Below, one piece after another: positions 1 through 11,814 of a stretch of 64,000 nt of DNA. Under the pieces are notes generated by a model. That model was not told the DNA's origin and searched no databases. It saw only the letters and a program-made list of their open reading frames with translations. The translations under genes were made by a program, and so were the position numbers. Each line of letters begins with the position of its first letter. Within the stretch, counting starts at the first letter, position 1. This DNA is from Impatiens glandulifera. Its lineage: Eukaryota; Streptophyta; Magnoliopsida; Ericales; Balsaminaceae. The stretch spans positions 15,755,889 through 15,819,888 of the forward strand of contig NC_061864.1 of the NCBI RefSeq assembly GCF_907164915.1, written 5' to 3'.

Positions 1-1249
1 CACTGTTTGGATCAACAGCACCAAATGTCCATGCATCCCTATGGTTACCTAGAATTACATATCTGTTGATCACAATGCCAATTGACAATCAATCAGTTTC
101 ACTTCTACTACTACTACTATACATTATTAATCAACCATAAATTTACCGGTCAGGTTCTTCTTCTCCTTCAATAATGCCAATCACATTCTGAATTGTTCTT
201 AATACTTCATTTCCCTAAACAATCATCAAAGAACAGTTTTGTTTGGTTCAATGTTAGGGCGGCAAATACCTGTGTTCGAATTTTATTACCTGGTAATTGA
301 GATTTATAATTCCAGGACCAGGTCCAACCCTATAAACAGGGGAATCTACTCCTCCTTGCCAATCTCCATTTGCAACAGGTCCATCAATGGATCTCAATAT
401 AACCTCACCATCAGCCCACGAAACAGGCAAAGAAGGAATTAACGGAACATCTCCCGTCTTCACTACCTCCTCCGCCGACAATCTCTCACACCCTTCAATA
501 CTCGGCCATCCCGTCGTAGTTGGGTCACCATTTCCCGTAAAAACCGATCCCACCTGAACTCCAGACGGCGGCATCCATTTATCTTCAGGAAACCATCTCT
601 TATCACCACCACCGCCGCCGCCGTAATCTTTCCTATCAGTATAAATTATAACCCCAATCGCCCCTGCCTCTTGAGCATTCTTCACAATATCTCCTCTATA
701 AATCTCTCCATATCTCGCCAAAACAACATTACCAGTAACATTTACTCCCATTTCCTTAAGAGTTGCAAAATCTTGTACCCGTCCGTAATTAGCGTAAACC
801 GCCGGTCCAGATGCCGAACCGGACTTTGCATAGGCGTGAAACGTCGGTAAGACTTCCTTGGCCACGTCAGCGTAAGGATCACCATCGTAGATCTCTTGAC
901 GGAGGGTGAACTGTTTAGATGATGAGGATGATGATGGATCTGTTAGCGTTAATGAACGGGAGAGGGGATATGTTAGGGAAACTTGATATGAAGTTAAATG
1001 AGATGGAATTTGATTTGAAATGAGTGTGGATAGAACGTATGAAGCTGTTTCGACGTTGGCTAGGGTTCCGGCGACGTGTGGACGGCGAGTTAGAGTGAAG
1101 AGGTGGTTTGCGGCGGAGGTATTGTCAGAGAGCGATAGGAACTTGGTGTGATGGAAGGATTTGGGAGAGGATATTGTAGCGCTGAAGAAGAAGAAGAAGG
1201 ATGTGGATAATATGGATATGAAGGATAAGGTGGTAACCGTTTTGATCAT
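1..1249 (-). CDS. LAMP1-like: Probable glutamate carboxypeptidase, LAMP1/AMP1-like (5' part, runs off the left edge)
   Basis: Three exons read on the minus strand: 1249-290 (320 codons), 214-147 and 62 to the window edge. All donors are GT, all acceptors AG, and the frame stays open. The protein starts with a short tail and a hydrophobic run (about residues 8-26, rich in S and F), fitting a signal anchor. A protease-associated region follows, with the motif YGEIYRGDIVKNA and then the PPSGVQVGS motif. The last two exons read [20 protein letters not shown], which brings in the metal-ligand histidine and the DAW motif of M28B peptidases. The order and wording match the plant AMP1/LAMP1 family, ER-membrane proteins that affect meristem size and hormone balance. 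Within the family the serine-rich N-terminus and the [16 protein letters not shown] stretch look more like LAMP1 than AMP1. The remaining catalytic and dimerisation parts lie outside the window. The start at 1249 is the first Met before the anchor. Confidence 0.93.
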
Positions 1250-2476
1250 GATTGATAATTATTAGGTTATGTTCTATCCAGAGAGATGGATCTCTGGTTA
1301 TTCATTTCTTCATGAAAACCTTAGCTTATAGCTCCTGAAAGAGATGAATGATTACGATTCCATGTATTTGATTTTGGAAGAGAAAAGATTGACTTTTTTT
1401 GAAAATATTTATTTTTTCAACATATTTTATTGATTTCATGATGACATCATTGACATAAGACATAAATGATTAGAGGATAATAATCAGGAGTTTTAACAAT
1501 TTTCTCACTTCAAAACAAAAAAAATGGTATATAGAGAAGTTAAAAAGTAATCTTATGGTCTCACAATTCATTAATGACCATAAAATCTTAAAATAAGAAT
1601 CATAAGATTATATAAAGAATATTGATATTTTTGAATACTAAAAGAGGCAAGCCTACATTAACTTGTCGACTCACAAGTCAGTAAAGAACTCACAATTAGA
1701 ACTTGATCCGATTTTAGGTGAGGCTTATTTTCGTTTACTATATATATTTTCACAAATAAACTATCAAAGACTTTTATTTTTTTAGATGTCAAGACCGACG
1801 AAACCTAGGGATGCATCCCGATTGGGTCTTTTTTAACACCGGAGGTTGTTTTGTTTTTTTAATTCAAATTTATGTCGATATTGTATCTTGTTCGGTACGA
1901 CAATTTATTTAGTCGGATCAGATTTGTCATCTCAAATTATTTTATAATTTGAATAATACTCTTAATCTTTGATGATTGTCTGTTATTCATGCCCTCCAAT
2001 CGTGGTTGTGACCATTTTTGAGTCTCTGTAATCATCTTCTTCTTTACAACAAAGGAGATAATATTGTCGGATCTAAAATTCTTTTTTTTATTTTTCTTAT
2101 AAGAAGTTTTTGGATTTTCTCACTATTTAACTATATTTGTATATGGTCAGTTATAATTTTACGGAACTTTTTCTGACGTATTTTAATATCGCTCAAAATT
2201 ATTGATAGAGATTTTTTCGACACCGCTTAATTGATTTGTTTGATTTGCTCTTGTTCATCACTCATTATTATTGAATTTAAATGAGTTCGTTCTTGGTGTT
2301 ACCCTAAAAAATAGCATAATATATTAATTTCATTAGAATCTTAACGTTTATAATTAATTTTTTTAGATGTTGTTTTCTTTTATTTGTAAATTAATGTTTA
2401 TATGTAACTTTTTATTTAATTTAATAATAATTAATTCTTTATAATAAAAATAGGACAACAATAATATGACAAAAGT
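1250..2476. other. AT-rich upstream spacer of the LAMP1-like gene
   Basis: No open frame or recognisable gene is seen. The first 100-150 bp must hold the promoter and leader of the minus-strand LAMP1-like gene, but no single TATA box stands out in the AT-rich sequence. Confidence 0.5.
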
Positions 2477-2925
2477 TAAGATCATCTCTAACCCAAAAAC
2501 TCATTCTCAAACCCAAAATGTATTAAATGTACATCAAACAGTAATTCATTTTGAACCCAAAAACTCATTTCCAAACCCAAAAGAGTATTCTTAGAATATT
2601 CTTTTTTTTTACATTTACTTTTTAACCTTATTAATATTATCTATATATTTATCAACTTTACATATTTAATCCTAATTCTTTTTCATTCATTTAATAAAAT
2701 TAAAATAAAATTAATTATATATCAATAATTCATAAACAACAAAATAATTCAATAATACATTTAAATAAACAAACATATTATATTAAAATAAACACTTGGT
2801 ACACGTACACATAACATAAACAATGTATCAATTCTCGGAATTGATGTACTCTTCCCACAAATGATCGATTAATGCATTAACATATTATTTGATATACTAT
2901 TACTTATGCATTTTGTATTTAATTA

Positions 2926-4010
2926 ATGAAACTTCACAGATGTTCAAAGCTAAAGTGTTATTCACGAAAGATTCTAAGTTCAAATCAGGTTGGAAGTTCG
3001 ATCATGTTTGGAACATTGTTAAAAAAATTTGAAAAATTTAAAGATTATTCCACAAGTAGTAGGAGAAATCAATTTGTCAACTATGCCTCTTCCGAGTCAG
3101 AAAATCCAACTCCAGATTCTGTTGGACAAGCATCCCCGGTATCTCCTCATTTTCTCTTAACTTGGAAGATTCAAACACTAGTTCTCCATTTAAAAGACCT
3201 ATTGGAGTGAAAAAAACAAAACTGAAAAGGAAAAATGATGTTAATACATCATTGACTATAAATGAAATACAAGAAACAAACAAAAAAATTGATGAAAAAA
3301 TAAAAAGGGCAAATGACCATATGCAAATTCAATTAGATATGCAAAACAAACATTATGAGTAAGGATGACAATTTGAAACCGCCCCGTGAAAACCAAACCG
3401 AATTGTCCCGTTTGGGACGGTTTTTCCCCGAAAACGAACAGGAATGGGGCGGGGATGGTATTTGTCCCCGACCCGCCCCAATTTCATCACGATTCTACCC
3501 CGAACACTATAAACATAATTAAATATATTAAATCACTAATATATTTATTTATTCACTATATTTTATAAGAGTAATAAGTTTATTTCTTTATAATAATATA
3601 AAATTTTAATATATTACAATATATATTATATTTAAAAAATCATTTATATAACTTTTTTTGTATAAATCGGTGCTCCGCGGGATTCCCCGAAATCGAAAAA
3701 AAACCGAACGGGGCGGGGATGGTATCAAAAAAATTCTCGAAATAAAAATAGGGCGGGGATGGTAAATGCATTCCCCGCTCTGAACCGCCTCGTTACCATC
3801 CCTAATTATGAGTTGAAAAGGAGTAAGGAAGACAACAAGGCTTTGAGGCAAGATTTGAGTAAAATAGAAGATCCAAATGTGCGCGCATTTATTCGGGCTC
3901 AACAAGCCCAAATTATAAAAGAAAGAGCTCAAAATGAAAGTCAACCAACTACATTTTCGGACTATTTCAATAATCTTGGAGGAAGTTGTGCTAATTTATC
4001 ATATTATTAA
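2926..4010 (+). pseudogene. Broken NAM-associated C-terminal domain protein (Harbinger ORF2 type)
   Basis: Pieces in different frames read like the plant family annotated as no apical meristem-associated C-terminal domain or GST-T3-like proteins. The first piece (2926-3140) contains FEKFKDYSTSSRRNQF. After a frameshift, 3162-3362 reads EDSNTSSPFKRPIGVKKTK followed by a charged stretch ending DMQNKHYE. The next part resumes only after the 3360-3804 insertion, as LKRSKEDNKALRQDL and FIRAQQAQIIKERAQ, to a stop near 4010. The SPFKRPIGVKK block and the charged helical tail are the features that identify the family. With one insertion and at least one frameshift this cannot give a full product. The N-terminal Myb/SANT part is not recognisable. 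Confidence 0.65.
3360..3804. mobile_element. hAT-type MITE nested in the Harbinger ORF
   Basis: The element begins TAAGGATGACAA and ends with the complement of TAGGGATGGTAACG, giving imperfect terminal inverted repeats. It is flanked by attatgag on both sides (3352-3359 and 3805-3812), an 8-bp target duplication typical of hAT; counting one further matching base it could be 9 bp, which would suit a MULE. The interior is rich in GGGGCGGGGATGG-type motifs near both ends and AT-rich in the middle, with no coding capacity. Removing it rejoins the NAM-associated reading frame of the host element. Confidence 0.75.
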
Positions 4011-4901
4011 TTTCTATTATTTTTTCTATTATTTCTAAGCAATTTTAATTATTGTACTTTTAATTATTGTATTATTTATTATGTAACGATAATTGTTGTT
4101 TTTTTTTCTATGTTTATTTGTATAATTTATAATTTATAAAATTTAAAAATATAAAATAAATTATAAAGTATAAAATAAATTAGATAAAATTTCAAGTATA
4201 ATATTAATTATACATTTAAAAAATATTATAATTTTTTATCTTAAAAATAAAAAAAAAAATATAAGTTGAAGGATTAATTTATATGTATAAAAATTAAAAG
4301 TTATTAAAAAAAATCTAAGTGCATATCAATAGTCACAACGCATATATGCGTTTATTTTCAAAGAAAGAGTAAATTCTTATTTTGCCACTGTGTTTGCGTC
4401 TGGTAGAAGCAAAATATGGTAATGCTTTTGCGTATCTAAACCTGTTGAAGATGGCCTAATATGTTATTCTTTTTTAGTGAATTAAAAATATAATAAATAT
4501 TTCTTATAAACACATCATTTTATAAAAAAAAATTATATTAATTCTATCACTTATCATTTCTCATCGATTTATTCATGTTTGATTATTTATTTATTTTTCT
4601 CTTTTTATCACCAAAATTTGAATCGACGTTATATTTTTTGGTTACGAATTTTATTTATTCGAATCAAAATTGTCTTTTCAAATTTTTGTAATCTTATAAT
4701 ACTTTAATTATTGGTGAGTCGTTGGTTGTTTATGACTCCCGATTGTGTTGATAACTATTTTCCCAAATTCGTACTCGTCAATTTTTAAAAAAATAATTAT
4801 ATTGTCTATTGAGATATTTGTGCTTTTCAAGCAATCATAGCATAGAGTAATGATAATATTTTCATATGAATGTGCTTTCATAGATACATTCTCATTATTT
4901 G

Positions 4902-4903
<2 letters not shown>

Positions 4904-4959
<56 letters not shown>
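4904..4959. repeat. (AT)n microsatellite
   Basis: An uninterrupted AT dinucleotide run of about 56 bp. It creates an artefactual isoleucine/tyrosine open frame on both strands. Confidence 0.95.
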
Positions 4960-4963
<4 letters not shown>

Positions 4964-5069
4964 TTGACAATATATCTATATTTAGTCATTATTTGATATA
5001 ATATTTTTTCATTATAATTTTTATTGTATTCGGTTGAAATTCTGGTGGCACTATTTAGATTCAGTACAA

Positions 5070-7145
5070 GGGAAATTTGACGAAATGACTCTAAAGATAG
5101 GGTTATTTGACCTGGTGGTCACTTGATAATTTATTTGCTTTCGTGGTCACTTTTATTTTTTTGGACAAAATTACCCTCTTCGCGTAACGCGAAGGGACTT
5201 TGCGTTTTGCGAAGTGAATTAGGGTTTTATATAAATACTCAAATTTTTTCATTTCATTTCATTCATTTACTTCTCTCTCTGCTCTTGTTCGACGGCGGCG
5301 GAGAAGGCTACGGCAACGGCAACGACGGAAACATCAAAGATAAGAAAACCCTAACACTCTATTTCTACTGTTCTTATTTCTATTATCTTCATTTCAAACG
5401 ATTTATGTTATTCTTAATCAAACCCTAACCCTAAATCAATTTAATATGTTCTTATTGTTCATATTGGTTCATATTTGTTCATGAATCGATGTTCATCATA
5501 CTGTTTTTATTTCTATTATCTTCATTTCAAACGATTTATGTTGTTCTTAATTAAACCCTAACCCTAAATTAATTTAATTTGTTTTATTGTTCATATTGGT
5601 TCATATTTTTGTTCATCTTCTTGTTCATATTTGTCGATGATGATATTTGCAGATCATATGGGTTCCGTTTTAGGGAAGATTCACTTCGTGTTTCGCTAAG
5701 TACTTCGCGTTTCGCGAAATGACACATCGCGTTACGCGAAGCGGCATCGCGTTACGCGGAGGCCCATCACGTTACGCGAAGCGGCACGGTGGCCTTGTGA
5801 TTCTCAACAATATGGTTCTAAACCCTAAAAGGCATACATATAATAGAGAGTTGTTTATGTTGTTGAGCCCCACAAGAAACAACAACAATGTTTCCATTCT
5901 AAGGTGTATAAACTTGTACATGTTTAAAACCATAATCTTCGATGTTTTGGTGGTAAAGCTAATTCATGTGACCTATGTATGAAAAAATTCTTAATAATAC
6001 TCCTCTGAATTTTTGTCTGAATCACAACCTTGGGCTTCCCTGGTGTAGAAAAATTTCTTATAGAAGTTCATTCACTTTTTCTTACCACATAAAGAGGTAA
6101 AGATAAAGAGATCTTCCATTCAAAGCGGTCAATAAAAGTGGTTTCTATATTAACGTGAGATTAAAGATAAAGAGATCTTCCATTCAAAATGGTCAATAAC
6201 AAACAAGTCTATATAAAATTAGTATCTTCTCTATAAATGATATCCAAGATCTAGTTCATAAAGAAAATCTTCTTATTTTTCTCAATTGCATGACCATTTA
6301 ATAAAAAAGAATCAAAGTGTTTTAAACTCAACTTTTCACTCAGATTTCTAATCAACTAAGCCTTTAGCTTACAAACACAAATATTATCTTTAATCAAACA
6401 TGCATTCATTACTCACATTTGAGAAAATAATAGTACAAGAAAGGAAAATACATCTGCGATATACTAAGAAATAAGTATACTCACACCAGTAGAAATCGAA
6501 TTTGATGTTTTACACAAATCTAAGTATAACTCTGTCTGTCGCTTCGCGTAACGCGATGTGCCTTCGCGTGCCGATTCGCATGCCGACCGTGCCGCTTCGC
6601 GTGCCGGTCGTGCTGCTTCGCGAAACGCGAAGTCCTTCGCGAAACGTGAAGCTTTTCGCGAAACGTGAAGTCGCGAGAATCAAATAAATCTTCCCTGAAA
6701 CGGAACCGAATCAGAGCATCATCAACTTCATCATTGACAAGATGAACAATCACGATAAACAACCAAATATGAACATAAAAAAATCTCATTGTTTAAGGTT
6801 TGAAGATGAAAATAATGAAAATAAGAACATAAATCGATTCAATCACCTAATATTATAACGATTTTCGTCGTCAATCTGTATAATATATTCGTTTAGGGTT
6901 CCGCCGTCGTGGTTCCGTCGCCGCCGCCGCGAGAAATGGGAAGAGAAAGAAAGAAAATAACAAAATGGAAAAAATTGAGATTTTATATAACAAAAAATTC
7001 TCCCTTCGCGTAATGCGAAAAAGATAATTTTGTCCAAAAAATAAATAAATAACCACGAAAGCAATTAAAATTATCGGCGACCACGAGATTAAATACCCCA
7101 AAGATGGGGTCATTTCAAAGATGGGTTCATTTCGTCAAATTTCCC
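5070..7145. mobile_element. Mutator-like element with very long inverted arms
   Basis: Both ends read GGGAAATTTGACGAAATGA inward. The flanks are cagtacaa (5062-5069) and cagtacag (7146-7153), a near-perfect target duplication. Similarity between the arms is not confined to the tip. Matching blocks include the GCTTTCGTGGT stretch, TTTTTTGGACAAAATTA, CGCGTAACGCGAAGGG-type repeats, a TATA-like TTTATATAAA followed by a CT-rich leader and a CGGCGGCG stretch, and finally GGTTCCGTTT(C/T)AGGGAAGATT. The arms thus extend about 600-700 bp (5070 to about 5770, and about 6530 to 7145). The middle (5800-6500) is unrelated AT-rich DNA. No transposase is seen, so it must be mobilised in trans, if at all. 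Superfamily is assigned from arm length and target size. Confidence 0.75.
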
Positions 7146-7153
7146 CAGTACAG

Positions 7154-9101
7154 AAACTCATTATCAAAAAAGTAGAATCATTAAAAAAAAAAAAAGTGAA
7201 AAATTGTGTGATTGTTAAATTTTATCATTTTCATTTTTATGTTGTATAAATAATTTGTAATAATATTTAATACATAAATCATACCTTTGTATTTAGTTAG
7301 TTTGATTTGTAGATATTATTTTATATTATTTATAAATTAGTTTTTTATATTTAACTATTTAAATTGATAATAAATATTTTTGTACAAAAGTTTATATTTG
7401 TCCAGCCCATTCAGTAATAACAGCCAGAAAGGCCCATTAAATGAACCCAGAAAAATCAGGATCCATTCCAATTGGACTTTATTATTGTATCTCTCAATTG
7501 GACATTTGTTTACCAAATCTATTTAGGAATTTAAAAAAAAATATTAATATAAATAAATAAATTATTTTATTCAAGCTTGATAATCATAACATCAATTCAT
7601 ATTATGATGAGTAATAAGTTGGATGGTCGTCCATCTAAAAGGCATGTCACTTGGTGGGGGAACTTCAAAAGATTTACATTGCATTGCAAAGGTCCCACAA
7701 AATCCATCCATTTATTAAATCATTTATCAAATTAATATTATATAAATCAAATTCATTGTATATAGTGTATTGTTTCATTTTTAAAAACAACTATTATAAT
7801 TAATAGTAAGTTTATATGCATGCATGAATACTATTTTCCATATTATAAACTCATTGGGGTCAGAGTTATGTGACTTTTATGAACCTTAGGTTGGTGAAGA
7901 ATTTTTAGAGGCATGAATTGAAATTGTAAAGGTGTTTTATTTATTTTTAAATAAGTGAGTTTTTGTAAGGTGTTTCTTTTTAAATAAGTGAATTTTGTCT
8001 ATTATATAGATTAGGAGTAATTAAAAAATATTTTAGGACAAGTCTGTCTAACTCATTTTTTTGTTGAGTTTATATATTTTTTTAAAATTTGTAGTAGTTA
8101 TGATATCAATTTTATGAAATAGTTATGAATATTGGTGTTGTTATTAATATTTAATAATTTTATTTATTTTCCACCATCATTTCACTTTTGTATTTTCTCT
8201 AAAGGTGTATGGACTATAGAGTTAACCTAATCGTTGAAATTAAATTAACTCAGTCCAAAACAAACCAAATCGACCAAATAAAATGATTGACAGTTTCTTA
8301 AACTGTTAAAATCGAATATTTCAACGGTTTCGGTTACTTTTTTAGCAAAATTTAAAAAACTAGTCGAACCATCATGATTAAAATTTTAAAAATATGCTTA
8401 ATTTGGATGCATTCAAGAATCTTATCAAGCCCTCTTTTTTAATAACTGTAATTCAATTGAACATATTTTAAAATTTCAAATATTGAAGAAATATTCCTTT
8501 AGGTAGCTACTGTTTTTTTCTTAATAAAATAAACTCAACATTAGTTTTTTTTTTAAGTTGTGTCGGTTTAAATTTACTAAAGTAGAAGAAAAGAAGCAAA
8601 ATTTATATTTTTAATTCACTTATATAGAAAAGATTTGTGGGACAAAAAAATAATTAGTTAAATTGTCCCTATAAATGAATCCAAAAACATTAATCAAAAG
8701 TTAGGATAGTGAAGAATATAATGAATTCTTTTGATGACCCTCCTTATTATCCTATTATTATTTATATTTACTTTAAAGTTAAGAAATTAATAGGAATCCA
8801 TAACTTTTAATCTCTTGATTTTTAATATGTTAGTAATGTCACCATCAACTTAATTATATTGAGATAGATATATTTCAACTTTTATTAATTGAGAACATTT
8901 TATTTCACACAACTTGTTTAAAGAGAGTTCTCTAAATATTGACTTAGAAATACATATATAATTACAATTATATACAGATAATTAACATAATAGTTATTGC
9001 TTATATAATAAAAATATAATATGTATAAATATTTGCTTCTTGTCTCTCTATATACTATATTATATTATATAATATACCTAAAAATTAGATATAAATCACA
9101 A
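7154..9101. other. AT-rich intergenic stretch
   Basis: No coding frame or bounded element is seen. It includes the downstream region of the MATE gene (toward 9101) and degenerate repeat-like text near 8200-8400 with several GGTTTCGGTT/AAACCAAA motifs, reminiscent of hAT-type MITE interiors but without definable ends. Confidence 0.5.
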
Positions 9102-10583
9102 TTAGGACACCACATTAACGCAGATCAACGGCTCCTTTTCAAAGATGCATTCATGAGTCGTAATCAAACTTTCTTTCACCACCGTACGATCGTTACATGT
9201 TAGCATCTGAGCTCTCTCCGCTTGATAATTCCAATCCGTCGAACCAACCACATATAACATAAGCCCAGCACAACAAATCTGGGCCGAAAACAGCCCAACC
9301 CAAAGTCCGATAAATCCATATCCAAACCCAAACCCGACACCCACAGCTACGGGCATACCCACAAGATAAAATGCACCCAGGTTCACGTTAGCAGCTGTAG
9401 TCGGGCGGGCCATACCTCTTACCACCCCACACCCGACCGTTTGCGGGCAATTACCAAGTTCACATAACCCTAATATCGGTAACGCGGCTGACGTCAGCCC
9501 TACAATCTCAACATCATTTGTAAACATCCCGGCCCAACTATACCTAACCGTCCATGCAAAACCCATTGCGGTTAGCCCAATAACCGCCGCCATAAATATC
9601 GAAACCGTAGCTGATAACCTGGCCTTAACGGGTTGATTCGACCCGAGTTCGTTTCCGACCCGGGTCGAAACCGCAAAACTTAGAGAAGAAGGGAAAATGT
9701 AAATAAATGAGGTAGTTTGTATAAGGACGCCCATGGATGCTACACTAGCTTCCGGGTCAACGAGAATACCGCAAAGTAAAGTCATAATCTCGTACCACCA
9801 CCATTCGAGGCAAACCGATACGCAACTCGGAGCGGCTAAACGAACCAACGGTTCCCACCCGGTTAAACATTCTCGGGTCGGGTTTTCCCATGTGGGTAAA
9901 TGTAAACCCGATACCCAAACGTAGAAAACGAGCGTTAACAACATGATAAGGTTTGATGCGGAGGAAACCGCCGCGACTCCGGCTACACCCAAGTCGAGCC
10001 GGAGTCGAATTACGGTTAAAGTAAGAACCAATTGGAAAACCGTGCCGGTTAGAGATGCTAAAGTTACCGGTCGAGTGATGGTTTGTGCTCGAAGGTAAAT
10101 GCGTATTGGATGGATTAGAGAATTTGTGAATAAATCCGGGAGAGTGAAGATGAGATATGTTTGAGCTAAACGGGTTATATTCGGATCCTGATGTAGATAA
10201 AACAAAATTCGGGTCAAGTTAACCCATAGAAAGAAAATGGGGATAGTTGATATGAGAAGAAAAAGAACCGAGCGATGAAGAGTTAAAGAAAGAAGCTTAG
10301 GTCTTTGTGACCCGAATGCTTGAGAACAAAGAGGCTCCATACCGAGTGCCAAACCCGATAAAACAGAATACCCGGTTATATTCGCAAACGCGATCGCCAG
10401 CGATCCAGCCGCGAGTTCGATATTGCCTAGACGACCGAGGAACAACATTGAAATGATCGAGCGAGAGTAGAAGATTAGAGCTGTTAGGATAATTGGAATG
10501 GCGAGATTGCATAATTGTTTGGTTTCGTTGAAAATTTCTTGAATTATCGTATTTTGACGTGTTTTTGTTGAATTGAACATCAT
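9102..10583 (-). CDS. DTX49-like: MATE-family transporter of the DTX48-DTX51 clade
   Basis: Single open frame of 493 codons, no intron, stop at 9102-9104. MATE proteins are 12-helix antiporters that export organic cations, hormones or secondary metabolites in exchange for protons or sodium. Residue blocks diagnostic of the plant DTX48-51 group are present in order: SGLALGMEPLCSQAFG (about 75-90), QTYLIFTLPDL, LIHPIRIYLRAQ, a SCVSVCLEWWWYEIM block, TRVGNELGSNQP, LGNCPQTVGCGVVRGMARP and LGAFYLVGMPVAVG. Twelve hydrophobic segments fit the family, as does the length of about 490-560 aa. The C-terminal EKEPLICVNV resembles the DTX48/49 tail rather than ADP1/DTX51. Members of this clade act in organ initiation, senescence, iron handling or ABA export, so the substrate here is unknown. 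Start: the first of two adjacent Met codons; either could be used. Confidence 0.95.
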   Translation of the reverse strand: MMFNSTKTRQNTIIQEIFNETKQLCNLAIPIILTALIFYSRSIISMLFLGRLGNIELAAGSLAIAFANITGYSVLSGLALGMEPLCSQAFGSQRPKLLSLTLHRSVLFLLISTIPIFFLWVNLTRILFYLHQDPNITRLAQTYLIFTLPDLFTNSLIHPIRIYLRAQTITRPVTLASLTGTVFQLVLTLTVIRLRLDLGVAGVAAVSSASNLIMLLTLVFYVWVSGLHLPTWENPTRECLTGWEPLVRLAAPSCVSVCLEWWWYEIMTLLCGILVDPEASVASMGVLIQTTSFIYIFPSSLSFAVSTRVGNELGSNQPVKARLSATVSIFMAAVIGLTAMGFAWTVRYSWAGMFTNDVEIVGLTSAALPILGLCELGNCPQTVGCGVVRGMARPTTAANVNLGAFYLVGMPVAVGVGFGFGYGFIGLWVGLFSAQICCAGLMLYVVGSTDWNYQAERAQMLTCNDRTVVKESLITTHECIFEKEPLICVNVVS

Positions 10584-11806
10584 TGTGACGAAGAAGAATC
10601 AATGGCGGATTCTAATTTTTAATTAATAATTAGGATGTGGATATATAATGGCTTTGAAGTTGAACTATTGAATGTAATTAAAGGCTAGTTTGATTTTTAA
10701 AATTTTAGTTTGAAATAGTTTATAAGCTTTTTATGGTTAGTATAAATGTTATGAATTTCAAATGACTTTATTGAATAAGTTGACTAAATGTTTTATGTTG
10801 TATTGTTCATGCTATAAATCGTAAGGATTATTTGAAAGTGGAATCAAACAAAGCATAAGAAACGTTATATGTTGTTGTTATCTATTTTGGGAATGTTCAT
10901 TACGTGAATAAATTGCTTATATATATTTATATTCAGTATTTACATTTATGACCATATTTATTTTCCCCTTTATTTTAATATTTAAAAAAAAATATTATTT
11001 GATAAAAAAATATGTTATTTAAAGTTTTTATATAATGAATTATCAAAATGTTTTTTTTTTATATTTAAAATTTAAATATAATAAAAATAAATTTTGATCA
11101 TATAAGTTCTCAGTCTTCCAAGGTTAAAAATGAATTGTAATTTGATTCTAGTTAAGTTATTTTGAAATTAGTTACAATATTAATATTATTGTAATTACTA
11201 AAGTTTAATTATTATTTAATATGTGCAGATCATTATTTAAAAATATTATTTTAACACGTCAATTTTGATGATATGTATTTGTTCTATCATCTTATTTTTA
11301 AGAGACTATATATACAACAATATGTCATACTTTTTACGTCTTAAATTAAATCTCACTTTAATCACGTTTAAACAAAATACATCTCTATCACTTATTTAAT
11401 AATGACGAGGAGAATGACAAATCTAGGATCATTATCATTCAAGTGGAATATTATAGATTAATACTTTACTTTTTATTAATAATATTATAGTATTATTATA
11501 ATTAATATAAATAACAGTACTACAATAATACTTATAAACGTTTAATATTATTATATATAATAAAATATATTTCATTTTATTATTATTTATGTCTCTTTTA
11601 TATGTTATTAATGTTAATATTATTATTTATTATATATTATTTTTTGTTAATAAATATATAAAAATATTATTACTTGCATGGTTTTATTGACAGGCTGGCA
11701 TCTCATTGTTCTGGTTGGGCTGTCACAAGAAATTTTTAATGAGACATCATGCACACGTCACTGAAGTGTTGTACTTTTCATATACAATGCTCCCCCAATC
11801 CGCCCA
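10584..11806. other. Upstream spacer of the MATE gene
   Basis: AT-rich, with the MATE promoter expected just above 10583 on the minus strand. No conserved site stands out. From about 10980 the sequence is low-complexity A/T with no gene. Confidence 0.5.
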
Positions 11807-11814
11807 CCCACATC

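Larger units (their letters stand above)
2480..4456 (+). mobile_element. PIF/Harbinger-type DNA transposon, non-autonomous
   Basis: The left end reads GATCATCTCTAACC. The right end, read inward on the other strand, is GGCCATCTTCAACA, so the inverted termini are similar. Both ends are flanked by TAA (2477-2479 and 4457-4459), the 3-bp target typical of PIF/Harbinger. The interior encodes a broken NAM-associated/Myb-like ORF, the usual second ORF of this superfamily, but no DDE transposase is seen. A separate insertion at 3360-3804 interrupts that ORF. Both flanks are AT-rich, so the 3-bp duplication alone is weak. The terminal similarity plus the ORF type make the call. Confidence 0.7.

Noticed and set aside
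4708..4989. Open frame with a long Ile/Tyr run
   Set aside because: It is a translation of the (AT)n microsatellite; the same happens at 33499-33738 on both strands.
5415..5570. Telomere-like CCCTAACCCTAA
   Set aside because: Only two short copies in a leader-like region; too short for an interstitial telomere.
5719..5982. 87-codon frame inside the MULE
   Set aside because: Its start translates the CGCGTTACGCGAAG repeats; no family resemblance and no matching frame in the other arm.
6520..6789. Arg/His-rich 89-codon minus frame
   Set aside because: The basic stretch is the same CGCG-repeat read in another frame; it lies in the MULE's inverted arm.
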